This document shows, one piece after another, positions 16,967 through 25,738 of a stretch of 64,000 nt of DNA. The DNA lies in IMG/VR virus record IMGVR_UViG_3300023176_005537, positions 62,001 through 126,000 of that record; one strand, given 5' to 3'. How positions within the stretch are numbered: position 1 is the first letter of the stretch; each line of letters starts with the position of its first letter. Below the pieces are notes generated by a model that saw only the letters and a list, made by a program, of their open reading frames with translations, did not search any database and was not told where the DNA came from. The position numbers and the translations under genes were made by a program. The DNA comes from a virus.

Positions 16967-17242
16967 ATGGATTACGATCAAAAGCTAGAAGAAGTCCTTG
17001 ATAACGTTAAAACTGACAGAGCAGCAATTAATTCTGTTTTGATTGATGCAATGGTTTACTTGAAAAAGAACGAAGAAAATCATAGCCGAGCAGGTATGGT
17101 TGTTGCAAAGTATTTTGAAGCACTTCAAAGGTCTAACGAGCAGTTGATCAAAGTTTTGACACTCCAAGAAAAAAAGCTGCGTCATGAAAACGACGATCTT
17201 TCCTCCGAAGAGCTTTATGATATGTTGGAAAGCGAAAAATAA
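16967..17242 (+). CDS. Small helical conserved protein
   Basis: 91 residues, predicted mainly helical (MDYDQKLEEVLDNVKTDRAAINSVLID... SRAGMVVAKYFEALQRSNEQLIKVL), acidic, with no cysteine or membrane segment. It starts two bases after the sigma stop and is followed by the hub gene. The place and size match small conserved proteins between gp55 and the baseplate genes in marine T4-like phages. No function assigned. Confidence 0.65.
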   Translation: MDYDQKLEEVLDNVKTDRAAINSVLIDAMVYLKKNEENHSRAGMVVAKYFEALQRSNEQLIKVLTLQEKKLRHENDDLSSEELYDMLESEK

Positions 17243-17253
17243 GGGGGCTTGTT

Positions 17254-18726
17254 GTGGCTGATGATTTTTATGACAAAGGCTCTGAGTTTGACACTCTAGG
17301 TTTTAATGATCTTTACTATGATGACAATCAAGCATTTGTTGAGATGCGTAAGTTCATCAGAGAAGCTGTTTATAAACCAAAGGGCATAATTTCCTCAAAT
17401 AACAGATATTCTGCTATTGTGTTAGCTCCAGATATTAATGGGGACGGCGCAGAAGCAACCGAATATTATCACGTTTATGTTCACGATATCCACGCAAACA
17501 AAAGAAATCCTCTAGAAATCGAGGTAAACAAAGATCTTTCAAAAGATCAAATAGAGAAGATCACCGCTCTTTTGATTTCTTCTGAGTTTAATGATTCACA
17601 GAGTTATGTTTTCAACCCTTCCAAGACACCGCTTAACAAAGGCGATGTTGTTGAGATAAAGTACGATGCAGTTGTTGGAGGTGTCCCAAGTCAAGGTAGG
17701 GTTGTTTCTGTTGTTGGAACTGGTGTTCCTCCCGGAGCGCAAGGCGCTTTGTCTTTTAGTACAACGGTTGACGTTCGTGCATTGGCGCAAAAAACAAGAC
17801 AAAAAACAAGGCTCTCCTCGTTAAAAACTAGCAGTGATGACTGTGAAAAAAATTCCATTAGAAAAGGAGATCAGATTAACTCTTACATTTTTAATTACGA
17901 TGGAGAGATTAGACACTTTGATTATTCTTGCAAGCCTTGCAACCAGAAAATAAGAGAAGCTGCTATTTCTATGCGGAACAGGATCGCAAGGACAAAAAAT
18001 AAATCTCTTTGGAAAGACAAACAATTTGAGCAAAGAATTAGATCAATAATGGACTCTGGTTTTGGTGGTGGAAAGTTTTATCCTTATATGTTTGGCGGGG
18101 TTCAAAAGTACACAAACCCCGGAAGATATAAGCAACCTAACAATATTTCTGGAATTTTAAAAGCGACAGGAAAAGGTTTTACAAAAGACGGATATTTCAA
18201 CAACTATTCCAATTTAATGACAACTGATGGAACAGGTATTTTCAAAGATGGTACATTTGATTGCTCTGGAATTCCTGCTTGGCTTGCTTTTGAGTTGGGT
18301 TTTATTCTTGGGTTAAGGAGTTATGACGCAAAAAGAAGTCCAAAAACTTATGATAAAGTTGCTTGGGAATACGGAAGGGGTTCTCATTCTCAAACCCTAT
18401 ACGCACTAAATTTTGGCTTGGATATCACCATTGAGCAGTTCGCATACACCCCCGGCGCTTGTGTTTTTTATGTTAGAAATAGTAGTCGGGGAAAATATGG
18501 ACATGTTGCTGTGTCGGCTGGCAAAGGATTTAAAAAATCAGGAACTAAATACAAAATAGAAACATATGAAGCAATGTTCTTCCAATATAAAACAAAATTA
18601 GCAACAAGAACTTTTTACTCTTTGAACAAGAGAGGAACACGAGCAAAACACAGAAAAGACGTAGTGGTTTTTGGCATACCAATCACATTTGCTTTAGCAG
18701 ATCAGTTTGGATTTTGGGATAGATAA
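17254..18726 (+). CDS. Baseplate hub protein with NlpC/P60-CHAP-like peptidase domain
   Basis: 490 residues from a GTG at 17254, with AGGGGG at 17242-17247. The N-terminal 150 residues include KGDVVEIKYDAVVGGVPSQGRVVSVV, which looks like the OB-type beta-barrel of gp5 hub proteins. The C-terminal part has the cysteine peptidase pair: Cys337 in GTFDCSGIPAWLAFELG and His417 in YGHVAVSAGKG. This is the arrangement of NlpC/P60 or CHAP peptidoglycan hydrolases. It would cut peptidoglycan during DNA injection, taking the place of the T4 gp5 lysozyme domain. It opens the virion block, followed by a spike-like protein. The hub role is inferred from position and the barrel. Confidence 0.72.
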   Translation: MADDFYDKGSEFDTLGFNDLYYDDNQAFVEMRKFIREAVYKPKGIISSNNRYSAIVLAPDINGDGAEATEYYHVYVHDIHANKRNPLEIEVNKDLSKDQIEKITALLISSEFNDSQSYVFNPSKTPLNKGDVVEIKYDAVVGGVPSQGRVVSVVGTGVPPGAQGALSFSTTVDVRALAQKTRQKTRLSSLKTSSDDCEKNSIRKGDQINSYIFNYDGEIRHFDYSCKPCNQKIREAAISMRNRIARTKNKSLWKDKQFEQRIRSIMDSGFGGGKFYPYMFGGVQKYTNPGRYKQPNNISGILKATGKGFTKDGYFNNYSNLMTTDGTGIFKDGTFDCSGIPAWLAFELGFILGLRSYDAKRSPKTYDKVAWEYGRGSHSQTLYALNFGLDITIEQFAYTPGACVFYVRNSSRGKYGHVAVSAGKGFKKSGTKYKIETYEAMFFQYKTKLATRTFYSLNKRGTRAKHRKDVVVFGIPITFALADQFGFWDR

Positions 18727-18728
18727 AA

Positions 18729-19724
18729 ATGACAATCAGCGCAAGTAAACCTTCACAAGGTGCAAAAAGATTAAATACAGATAAAGATGCTTTGAGTACG
18801 GATCAGTTAAAAGAGATGAATAATCTGAATCCAAGTTTGCGAAAAGCTAGAATGCTAGGTGTGGGCGGCTCTCAAATGCTTGTCCCAAAACCAGAGTATA
18901 TCAAGGCAGATGGGGATATTATACTAGACAGTAAGAACTCTAATGCCTCAATAGTGGTAGGGAAAGATAGACCCTCTGGGCTAACATCAGGGTATGGAGG
19001 CTTAGGACATCAAAAATCTTCTACAATTGACATTGTCGCAGGCAGGATATCTCAATTTGCTAAAACAACAATTAGACAAGGTGGTGGCCCCGAAAGAAGA
19101 GTGTTTGCAGACCCTAACTTTCGGTATGATGCTTCTAGGATTTATATATCAGAGAAGACAGATATTGATCAAAACTTTGGGATAGTAAAGACTGATAATT
19201 TTAACACAGCACCTAGCATTACAGGCCGTCCCGCTATCGGTATGAAAGCGGATTTGGTTCGAATTGTTGGCGACGAAGGAATCAAGCTAGTCACGGGTGT
19301 ATACAACAAAGGTGATAAAACACCGGCAGGCATTCAACTGATTGCTCAAAATGCAGACAAGGGAGTTTTAGAGGTGCAGCCGTTTGTTAAAGGCAAGAAC
19401 TTTCTCCAAAGTTATTATCAAATGTATAAGAATGTTCTAATATTAAATGGGCTTTTGCAAGAGTTTGTTAATTATCAAATTTCATTTAATAGGATAGTTT
19501 CAAATCATACCCACTTTTCAAGCGCTCCGGGTGCTCCAACTACGCCTCCCGGTGTTATGACGATTGAGGCTTTTGTTAACTTGTCGTTAAGGTTGAATAA
19601 ACAAATAGAAAATATAGGAACAAGGTTGGAACAGCAAGTTGATAACCTAACCAATTGGGAACAAATCTGGACAAATCCGAAAGAAGAGACATTCTTGCTT
19701 TCAAGGTTTAATGGGACAAACTAA
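18729..19724 (+). CDS. Virion protein, possible baseplate spike
   Basis: 331 residues. The middle is rich in short beta strands with glycine (DGDIILDSKNSNASIVVG, then later KADLVRIVGDEGIKLVTG), the pattern of a trimeric beta-prism. Residues 259-264 read NHTHFS, with His260 and His262, followed by a Pro/Gly-rich loop (APGAPTTPPGVM). HxH near a Pro/Gly loop is the iron-binding tip feature of gpV/gp138-type spikes. A helical tail (LRLNKQIENIGTRLEQQVDNL) ends the protein. It follows the hub-peptidase gene directly. Structural role likely; spike identity is inference. Confidence 0.6.
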   Translation: MTISASKPSQGAKRLNTDKDALSTDQLKEMNNLNPSLRKARMLGVGGSQMLVPKPEYIKADGDIILDSKNSNASIVVGKDRPSGLTSGYGGLGHQKSSTIDIVAGRISQFAKTTIRQGGGPERRVFADPNFRYDASRIYISEKTDIDQNFGIVKTDNFNTAPSITGRPAIGMKADLVRIVGDEGIKLVTGVYNKGDKTPAGIQLIAQNADKGVLEVQPFVKGKNFLQSYYQMYKNVLILNGLLQEFVNYQISFNRIVSNHTHFSSAPGAPTTPPGVMTIEAFVNLSLRLNKQIENIGTRLEQQVDNLTNWEQIWTNPKEETFLLSRFNGTN

Positions 19725-22700
19725 TGGCAAATTACAGTTTTCAAGAATTTGATCGCTTGGCAATAGATAATATTGAAAAGATTTCTTCCTTCGTATATTA
19801 TTTGACAGACAGCAGTAAAGAGGCCGATTGGAGAAAAATATATAATACTATTGGCGATCCTGCTAATAACAAAGAATATGTTCGCTCTCTTTTTGAAAAG
19901 GAAGCTGATCTTTCGAAGTATATTTCGCTTTTGAAGTCTTTGAGTTCTTTCTCATACAATCTTACTGGCCCAGACAGATCAATTTTCAGAGAATATATTA
20001 AATATCTAGATAATTTTTTGTCTAAAAAAGTCCAAGAAAGACAAAAAAGAGAAAAAGAAAGAAAGATTAAAGATGCATATAATGAATTAGACGAGATTGA
20101 TGCTCAAACGAGAGGTGAAAAGAAAGCTATTAAAGAGCTTAAAAAGATCCAGAAAAAGCAAAATAACAAAATTTTAAAAACAGCAGAGATAGCAAGGCAA
20201 GAAAAAGATGAGATCAACAACTATATCAATACCTATATTGATCAATTTTATAAAGCATCTTTAAGATTTAAAAATAACAATCAAAAAGTTGGCAACTTCT
20301 TTACTTCAAATTATAAAAATTTGAAATCAGACTTCACAAGAGAAGTTATGTCCTCTTCTGGTTATAAACAAGTAAATGCTTTTTATGGTGATTATGTAAG
20401 AAAGTTCAATATTGATAATTTGGCAGGTGATGCCATCAGATGTTTGACAAAAAACATTGCTTTCAGTGAGATTAAAGAAGTTTTTGAACAAAAACAGAAA
20501 GAAATTAATGATTTTATAAAAAACACAGATCAACTTATAACTGAAAGCTTGAATATAGCAGATAAAGCCTTGGGCATCACAGAAGAGGGTTTTGATTTTG
20601 CTAGCAAATATATTGTCAATTATTCAAATTCTAAAAAAACTTTAAGAATGGCTCCAATTAGAACAATAAATGATGTTCGCGTCAATAGAAAAAGAAATCA
20701 ATTTTTAAATGCAATTGTTCCAATCATAGTGACAGCAGCAACTAAGACAATCGATGTTATTGTTAACAATGTCTGTGACGAAGATGAAGTTGGTACGTTC
20801 TCTTTTGATGATATCCCTGAACTCAAAGAAGAATTAAGAAGACAGTTCGGGCTAGATTCGGATACTTTGGATGATTTTATAGGTCTTTTGGCAGATCTTT
20901 CTTCATTTTTAACAAAGATTGAGATTTGCTCCCTGTTTGAAGGAGCGGCAGAAGAGCAAGTAGTAGAGTCTGTTATCTTTTATATTGAAGCATTTTATCC
21001 AAACATTGCTTTGTATTTAAACACAGAAGAAAAAGTTAAAAACCTTTTTGTATATTTAGGAAATATCTTACCAGAAAGAGAGGAGTTGTGTGCCGATGTG
21101 GCAGTTGCATCGCTTGGGGATGATCCTTGTCTGGACCCTGACAGTTACGCTGGAAAATTGCGACCTTGCGTTTTTCAAAGGGATAAAAACAAACTTAAAT
21201 CTCTTAGAAAAGATTACATAAAAAATAAAAAAGAGGGTTTAGCAAGGGCAATTGAGATTGCCTATTTCCCAAAAGAAATGAGAGCAAATCAGCAAGAAAT
21301 CCAAAAGCTTTTGGAAAGAGAAGAACAAAGAAGAAAAGAAAGAAACTTGCTTTCGATTGTGGATGGTTATGAAACCTACTATAGAGACGGAATAGATAGC
21401 TATAAAAAGTATTATAACTTTAATTTCAACTACAACGAAGATGCAGAGCCTTTTTTAAATTCAATATTTAGGCAGTTAACTGGTTCTGATGATGCTGCTC
21501 AAGAGGATATCAATAGGATAAAGAATTCTTTAATTAAGTCTTATGAAAAAGGCATTTCTAAGATAAGCAAGCAAATCAATCCGCAGTTGGAAAAGAACAT
21601 TCTTTTAAGCGAAGGTGAGATTGGCATCGGATTATCATCCGATGGGCAATATGAATACGCCGTGTTGAAGAAATATGGAAACTTTGCAGAAAGCTCTAGA
21701 GCATTATTATATTATGTTGATGTGTTTAAAGCGGTCGACAAAGGAGCAGATCCGAAAAGATATTTTTACAATCCGGATTTAAAAGTTCCATACTATGGAA
21801 AGGAGTATGCCTACTCTTACACTCCGTTTGAAAAAAAGAGAAGAAATAGGAGCCGGTTTACTGAAATTAGCAGCTTAATTGCAATCAATGATAAAAATAA
21901 ACCATACAGTCCAATTCCCTTCGGGTTTAAAAATGAAGTTATGCTAGAGCAGAAAAAAGATGATATCAAGGAAGGAAATTCATTTACAAATTACTTGTAC
22001 AACTCTCTTGGTATTGACTATGGTAAGGTAGGGAGAGATGATCCAAACTCTTTGAGAGATGAAAAATACAAAAGAGAATTGCACACGACATATAATCAGT
22101 TGGCAAAGATTTGTTACAACAGTGTTTATTCTAGAAAAGTTCCTGTTGCCGCATCAAACAATTCCTTTGATTCGTCGAAGATTTCGTCATATGATGTTAT
22201 TCCACCTTACTATCCGGCAGATGATGGAAGCTTCTGTGGGAGATTGTTTTCATCACCATCCGGCTCTTTGAAATATAAAGAGTTGGTGAACTTCAAAGAA
22301 GAAGCTAGAATTGTTGCTGGGGTTGACATTTTTGATTACTACAAACCAGCAGCAAATGAAATTATTGATGAAGAGTTGGAAAGAGAAAGGTATTTAGACC
22401 TTTTGTTGAAGTTCAAGCTTCAGGTGGCTAGTTTTGTTTTAAAGTCAATTCACGTCTTTTCCCAGTTTAATTTTGAAGAAGTTGATGTAGATGATATGAT
22501 GAAAGATTTCATTTACATTCAAATGTTCAGAAATTTAATCTTCAAAGATGCACTGGGATCGCAAAAAAGTTTTGATTATTTAAGATTGACACAACCTGAA
22601 AAGCAAGAGTTTCTAAAAAAGATAAGATATTTTGATTTTGCACCAGAGTTTGTCGACAAGATTGAAAAAGAAATTGATGATATAAAACAAAAAATATCCG

Positions 22701-25351
22701 GTCAAGCTTTTATCGATCAAGAAAAAGCTAGAAAACAATTAGGGGAAGCTATCACACAAAACAATTATCTGTACAAGATAGCGGAAAAAGAAGGGTACTT
22801 CGACAACCCGTTTGAAGAATTTAAAATCTCTGATAAATCAAAAGTTTTTAGATATCGAAATCCAGATCCGAGAGCAGTAGGTACTATCGCCATTATATCG
22901 CCTAGATATAACGGAACAATAGCAGACGCAAATTATAGCTTTCGGAAAAAATATCCCTCTCTCCGCGGAGAGACGCCTAATAGGCCGGCAATAATAAGAT
23001 TATTTGAGCTAATCAATCAAAGCTTTGAAAATGCTAAAAGCTCTTTATCTAATTTGAATTTAAAAGAAAGAGAACGGCAAAATCTTTTTCAGCAAGAGGA
23101 TTTTTTAAATGCTTTGGCTGAAAGGTTTAAGCAACTTGATGTTTCCAAGATTTCAATATCTGGAACAAACAATGGTGAAAAGCTAATTGTGAATGATGCG
23201 TATGACATCACAAAAGTTCTTTTGCACCATCACAATAAAGTTGAAAAGCTAACGCAAGAAACTAATTTCTGCATTGCTATAAGAAATCTTATAGCAGTAG
23301 AAATTTCAAGAATTTCCAAGCGACTTAAAGAGATTATATACCCGGAAGAGATTAAAGATCGCTCTGTGTTTTCAATTGATGAGAGATTTTTAGAAGAAAA
23401 GTTGAATTTCATTAAATTAGATTACAACAATCGGGAAAGCTACGAACTAATGCTTAAGCGGGGCTTGACAGAGTTTTTAAAAGAAGCGGTTTCTTATCAG
23501 TTTCCTTATTTTGAGAATTTAGATACTGCTGAAAAGTATGTTAAAGAGGAATTGAAAAGAAACATCGACAGTCAATTAGGAAGAAACTATTTTCTTGTCA
23601 CAACGATCAGTTATAGTCAAAAGACAGCAGGAAAGTTTAAAGTTTCTGTCCGGAAGGCTTTCCCGTTTGAAGAAACAACTTTTAACCAATCTGGCTTTAA
23701 AGATGTGGACGGGTTCAGATTTGTGGTACCGCTAGATATTAATAAAGACTCAGACAATCAACCATACAATGCACACGATTTAGAAGAAAATCTTTTAATT
23801 GAAGATGTTTTTGGAAAGAATTCTTATTTTAAACTTAAAAGAAAAACCTTTGATAAAGGTTCGAACAAAAAGTTCGAAGATGTGTTTTACACATTCTCTG
23901 AATATCCAAACAGCAGTGTTGGTGGTTTTTTTGAAAAGTGGAAAAACCTAGAAGGCACTGATGTTTCTTTCTTTGGCTCTTTCTTTAGGTCGCGGTCGTA
24001 CAAACAATCTTTTGAATTAGGGGAAAGCAACAATCCAACAACAAATTACGAATACCAGCCGCCTATTGTTTTAAAGGCAAATTATCCCAAAGATAAGAAA
24101 GAATCTGAGGAGCAATTGGAGCAATTCCTTGCCAAAAAAGCGGATAAATCTTTGGAATATGTTGCGAAATTAAATAATATTTCTAATTCTAGAAGTTTCA
24201 TAATTGAAAAGAAGCCGATTTATCAAAAAGAATATGATTCTGACATTCTCCAAAATGGAACTTTGAGAAGGAATTATGAAAAAAAGTATGGAAAAGTTCG
24301 AAACAATTTGAATATTGAAGATTACTTTCACTACTGTGTTAAAGAAGAATTTTTGAAAGACATAAAGAAAGACATATTCACGAATCAATATGGTTATGTG
24401 TTTGAAGAAGCGTTACCAATTAGGAAATACCTTTCACACATTGCTGTGAATTTAAACCTACACACAGATCATATCAACAATGTTATAAAAGATTTAAACT
24501 CCGATGTGTTTAGTCTGAACTATGTTGATCCCTTGCAAAGAGCAAATAACATTATTGATTTAAAAGTGGGCCAAATTAACTACCTAACAGACCGCGATAT
24601 ACAATATATCAAGTCAGTCAATTGGGATCAAGTCGGAGTAGAAGTGGGTAAACAATTGTTTGACTTTGCTCTTTTTACTTTGAAAAGTAAAATTAAATCA
24701 TTTATGAATGATGTTGAAATGAAAGAGCAACATGTCGCTTTTGGAGCAAAGACCGCTCGCGATCTTGGGTTGGTAGTGAGAAAATATTTTCAAGCAGCCA
24801 ATCAAATAGAATCGGGTGTTAGGAAAGTTGGTTCTCTTTTCGGAGCAGATATACCAGATAGAGTACCAACTCAACAACAATTAATCTCTAAAAATAAAGC
24901 ATTTAAATACCTGTTCAACCCGCCGGTAGCTCCTTTTGCGATTACAAACGCAGCTTTGGGACCACCTCCTTTGAATGTGGTTGATTTTGTTCTATATATT
25001 ATATTTGAATCGATTTTGATTGGCCTAGATCTAACACAGGAGCAGGTAGAGAAACTTAAAAACCAATTGTTCGACATCCCAGAAGGGCAGATTTCATTTT
25101 TGAAAGCGCCAGAAGAAAATTTCCAAAAAGCGTGTAAAGATCTTTTAGGAAAGTATTTATTAAAGAACCCAAGAGTGTCAGACGGGGTCACCAAAGGCGG
25201 TGAATATATAACACCTGATGGTAAAAACTATAGGGGTGAATACCACATACACAAAGATGGCACTGTGATGGTTGGAAAAGATCACAAAGAAGTCGAAGAA
25301 AACATTGTTCTGACAAAAGTTGTGAAAAGGGACGATATAGAAGATGCCTAA
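19724..25351 (+). CDS. Giant structural protein (1875 aa), probable baseplate or tail component
   Basis: 1875 residues. The first 300 residues are helical and charged (long KERKIKDAYNELDEIDAQT stretch). A cysteine-bearing helical module at about 345-485 includes LLADLSSFLTKIEICSLFEGA and LFVYLGNILPEREELCADV, a form I connect with giant structural proteins of marine T4-like phages. The middle is mixed, and the C-terminus has GGEYITPDGKNYRGEYHIHKDG, a beta-hairpin module also found at the ends of phage structural proteins. It sits between the hub/spike genes and gp25, overlapping gp25 by 8 bases. Tape-measure function is possible from size but there is no strong repeat periodicity or hydrophobic region, so I do not assign it. 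Confidence 0.7.
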   Translation: MANYSFQEFDRLAIDNIEKISSFVYYLTDSSKEADWRKIYNTIGDPANNKEYVRSLFEKEADLSKYISLLKSLSSFSYNLTGPDRSIFREYIKYLDNFLSKKVQERQKREKERKIKDAYNELDEIDAQTRGEKKAIKELKKIQKKQNNKILKTAEIARQEKDEINNYINTYIDQFYKASLRFKNNNQKVGNFFTSNYKNLKSDFTREVMSSSGYKQVNAFYGDYVRKFNIDNLAGDAIRCLTKNIAFSEIKEVFEQKQKEINDFIKNTDQLITESLNIADKALGITEEGFDFASKYIVNYSNSKKTLRMAPIRTINDVRVNRKRNQFLNAIVPIIVTAATKTIDVIVNNVCDEDEVGTFSFDDIPELKEELRRQFGLDSDTLDDFIGLLADLSSFLTKIEICSLFEGAAEEQVVESVIFYIEAFYPNIALYLNTEEKVKNLFVYLGNILPEREELCADVAVASLGDDPCLDPDSYAGKLRPCVFQRDKNKLKSLRKDYIKNKKEGLARAIEIAYFPKEMRANQQEIQKLLEREEQRRKERNLLSIVDGYETYYRDGIDSYKKYYNFNFNYNEDAEPFLNSIFRQLTGSDDAAQEDINRIKNSLIKSYEKGISKISKQINPQLEKNILLSEGEIGIGLSSDGQYEYAVLKKYGNFAESSRALLYYVDVFKAVDKGADPKRYFYNPDLKVPYYGKEYAYSYTPFEKKRRNRSRFTEISSLIAINDKNKPYSPIPFGFKNEVMLEQKKDDIKEGNSFTNYLYNSLGIDYGKVGRDDPNSLRDEKYKRELHTTYNQLAKICYNSVYSRKVPVAASNNSFDSSKISSYDVIPPYYPADDGSFCGRLFSSPSGSLKYKELVNFKEEARIVAGVDIFDYYKPAANEIIDEELERERYLDLLLKFKLQVASFVLKSIHVFSQFNFEEVDVDDMMKDFIYIQMFRNLIFKDALGSQKSFDYLRLTQPEKQEFLKKIRYFDFAPEFVDKIEKEIDDIKQKISGQAFIDQEKARKQLGEAITQNNYLYKIAEKEGYFDNPFEEFKISDKSKVFRYRNPDPRAVGTIAIISPRYNGTIADANYSFRKKYPSLRGETPNRPAIIRLFELINQSFENAKSSLSNLNLKERERQNLFQQEDFLNALAERFKQLDVSKISISGTNNGEKLIVNDAYDITKVLLHHHNKVEKLTQETNFCIAIRNLIAVEISRISKRLKEIIYPEEIKDRSVFSIDERFLEEKLNFIKLDYNNRESYELMLKRGLTEFLKEAVSYQFPYFENLDTAEKYVKEELKRNIDSQLGRNYFLVTTISYSQKTAGKFKVSVRKAFPFEETTFNQSGFKDVDGFRFVVPLDINKDSDNQPYNAHDLEENLLIEDVFGKNSYFKLKRKTFDKGSNKKFEDVFYTFSEYPNSSVGGFFEKWKNLEGTDVSFFGSFFRSRSYKQSFELGESNNPTTNYEYQPPIVLKANYPKDKKESEEQLEQFLAKKADKSLEYVAKLNNISNSRSFIIEKKPIYQKEYDSDILQNGTLRRNYEKKYGKVRNNLNIEDYFHYCVKEEFLKDIKKDIFTNQYGYVFEEALPIRKYLSHIAVNLNLHTDHINNVIKDLNSDVFSLNYVDPLQRANNIIDLKVGQINYLTDRDIQYIKSVNWDQVGVEVGKQLFDFALFTLKSKIKSFMNDVEMKEQHVAFGAKTARDLGLVVRKYFQAANQIESGVRKVGSLFGADIPDRVPTQQQLISKNKAFKYLFNPPVAPFAITNAALGPPPLNVVDFVLYIIFESILIGLDLTQEQVEKLKNQLFDIPEGQISFLKAPEENFQKACKDLLGKYLLKNPRVSDGVTKGGEYITPDGKNYRGEYHIHKDGTVMVGKDHKEVEENIVLTKVVKRDDIEDA

Positions 25352-25727
25352 ATACACTCCAAAACTACCTCTACTGCCTGATAAAACACAGCCGGGGTTT
25401 GAACACATTGAAGAAATCAGAGATTTAGCAAGGCAAAATCTAAAAATGGTTTTGCTAACAAATCCCGGAGAAAGAGTTATGATTCCAGAGTTTGGGGTTG
25501 GCTTATCTGGTATGTTGTTTGAGAACTTTTCTGACAAAGATATGCTCTTAGATTTTGAAGGAAGGATAATAGAACAAGTTAATAGCTATCTTCCTTATGT
25601 TGATTTGGAAGAAGTTAGTTTTGACTTGGTTGAAACAGATAGAAATAAGATTTTTGTTCAAGTTACATATTCCATTCCAGAGATTGATCTGGTGGATTCT
25701 GTCTCTATTGGATTAGCAGAAGAATAA
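25344..25727 (+). CDS. gp25: Baseplate wedge protein gp25-like
   Basis: 127 residues, the normal size of gp25. After a short N-terminus comes EIRDLARQNLKMVLLTNPGERVMIPEFGVGLSGMLFE (about 25-61); NPGERVM-x-PEFG-x-GL is the diagnostic signature of the gp25/gpW lysozyme-like fold. The end SIPEIDLVDSVSIGLAEE is a beta strand pair as in relatives. The protein is the conserved core of contractile-tail baseplate wedges, joining sheath and wedge. It is followed closely by gp6, the usual order. Confidence 0.95.
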   Translation: MPKYTPKLPLLPDKTQPGFEHIEEIRDLARQNLKMVLLTNPGERVMIPEFGVGLSGMLFENFSDKDMLLDFEGRIIEQVNSYLPYVDLEEVSFDLVETDRNKIFVQVTYSIPEIDLVDSVSIGLAEE

Positions 25728-25738
25728 GGAAACAAAAA

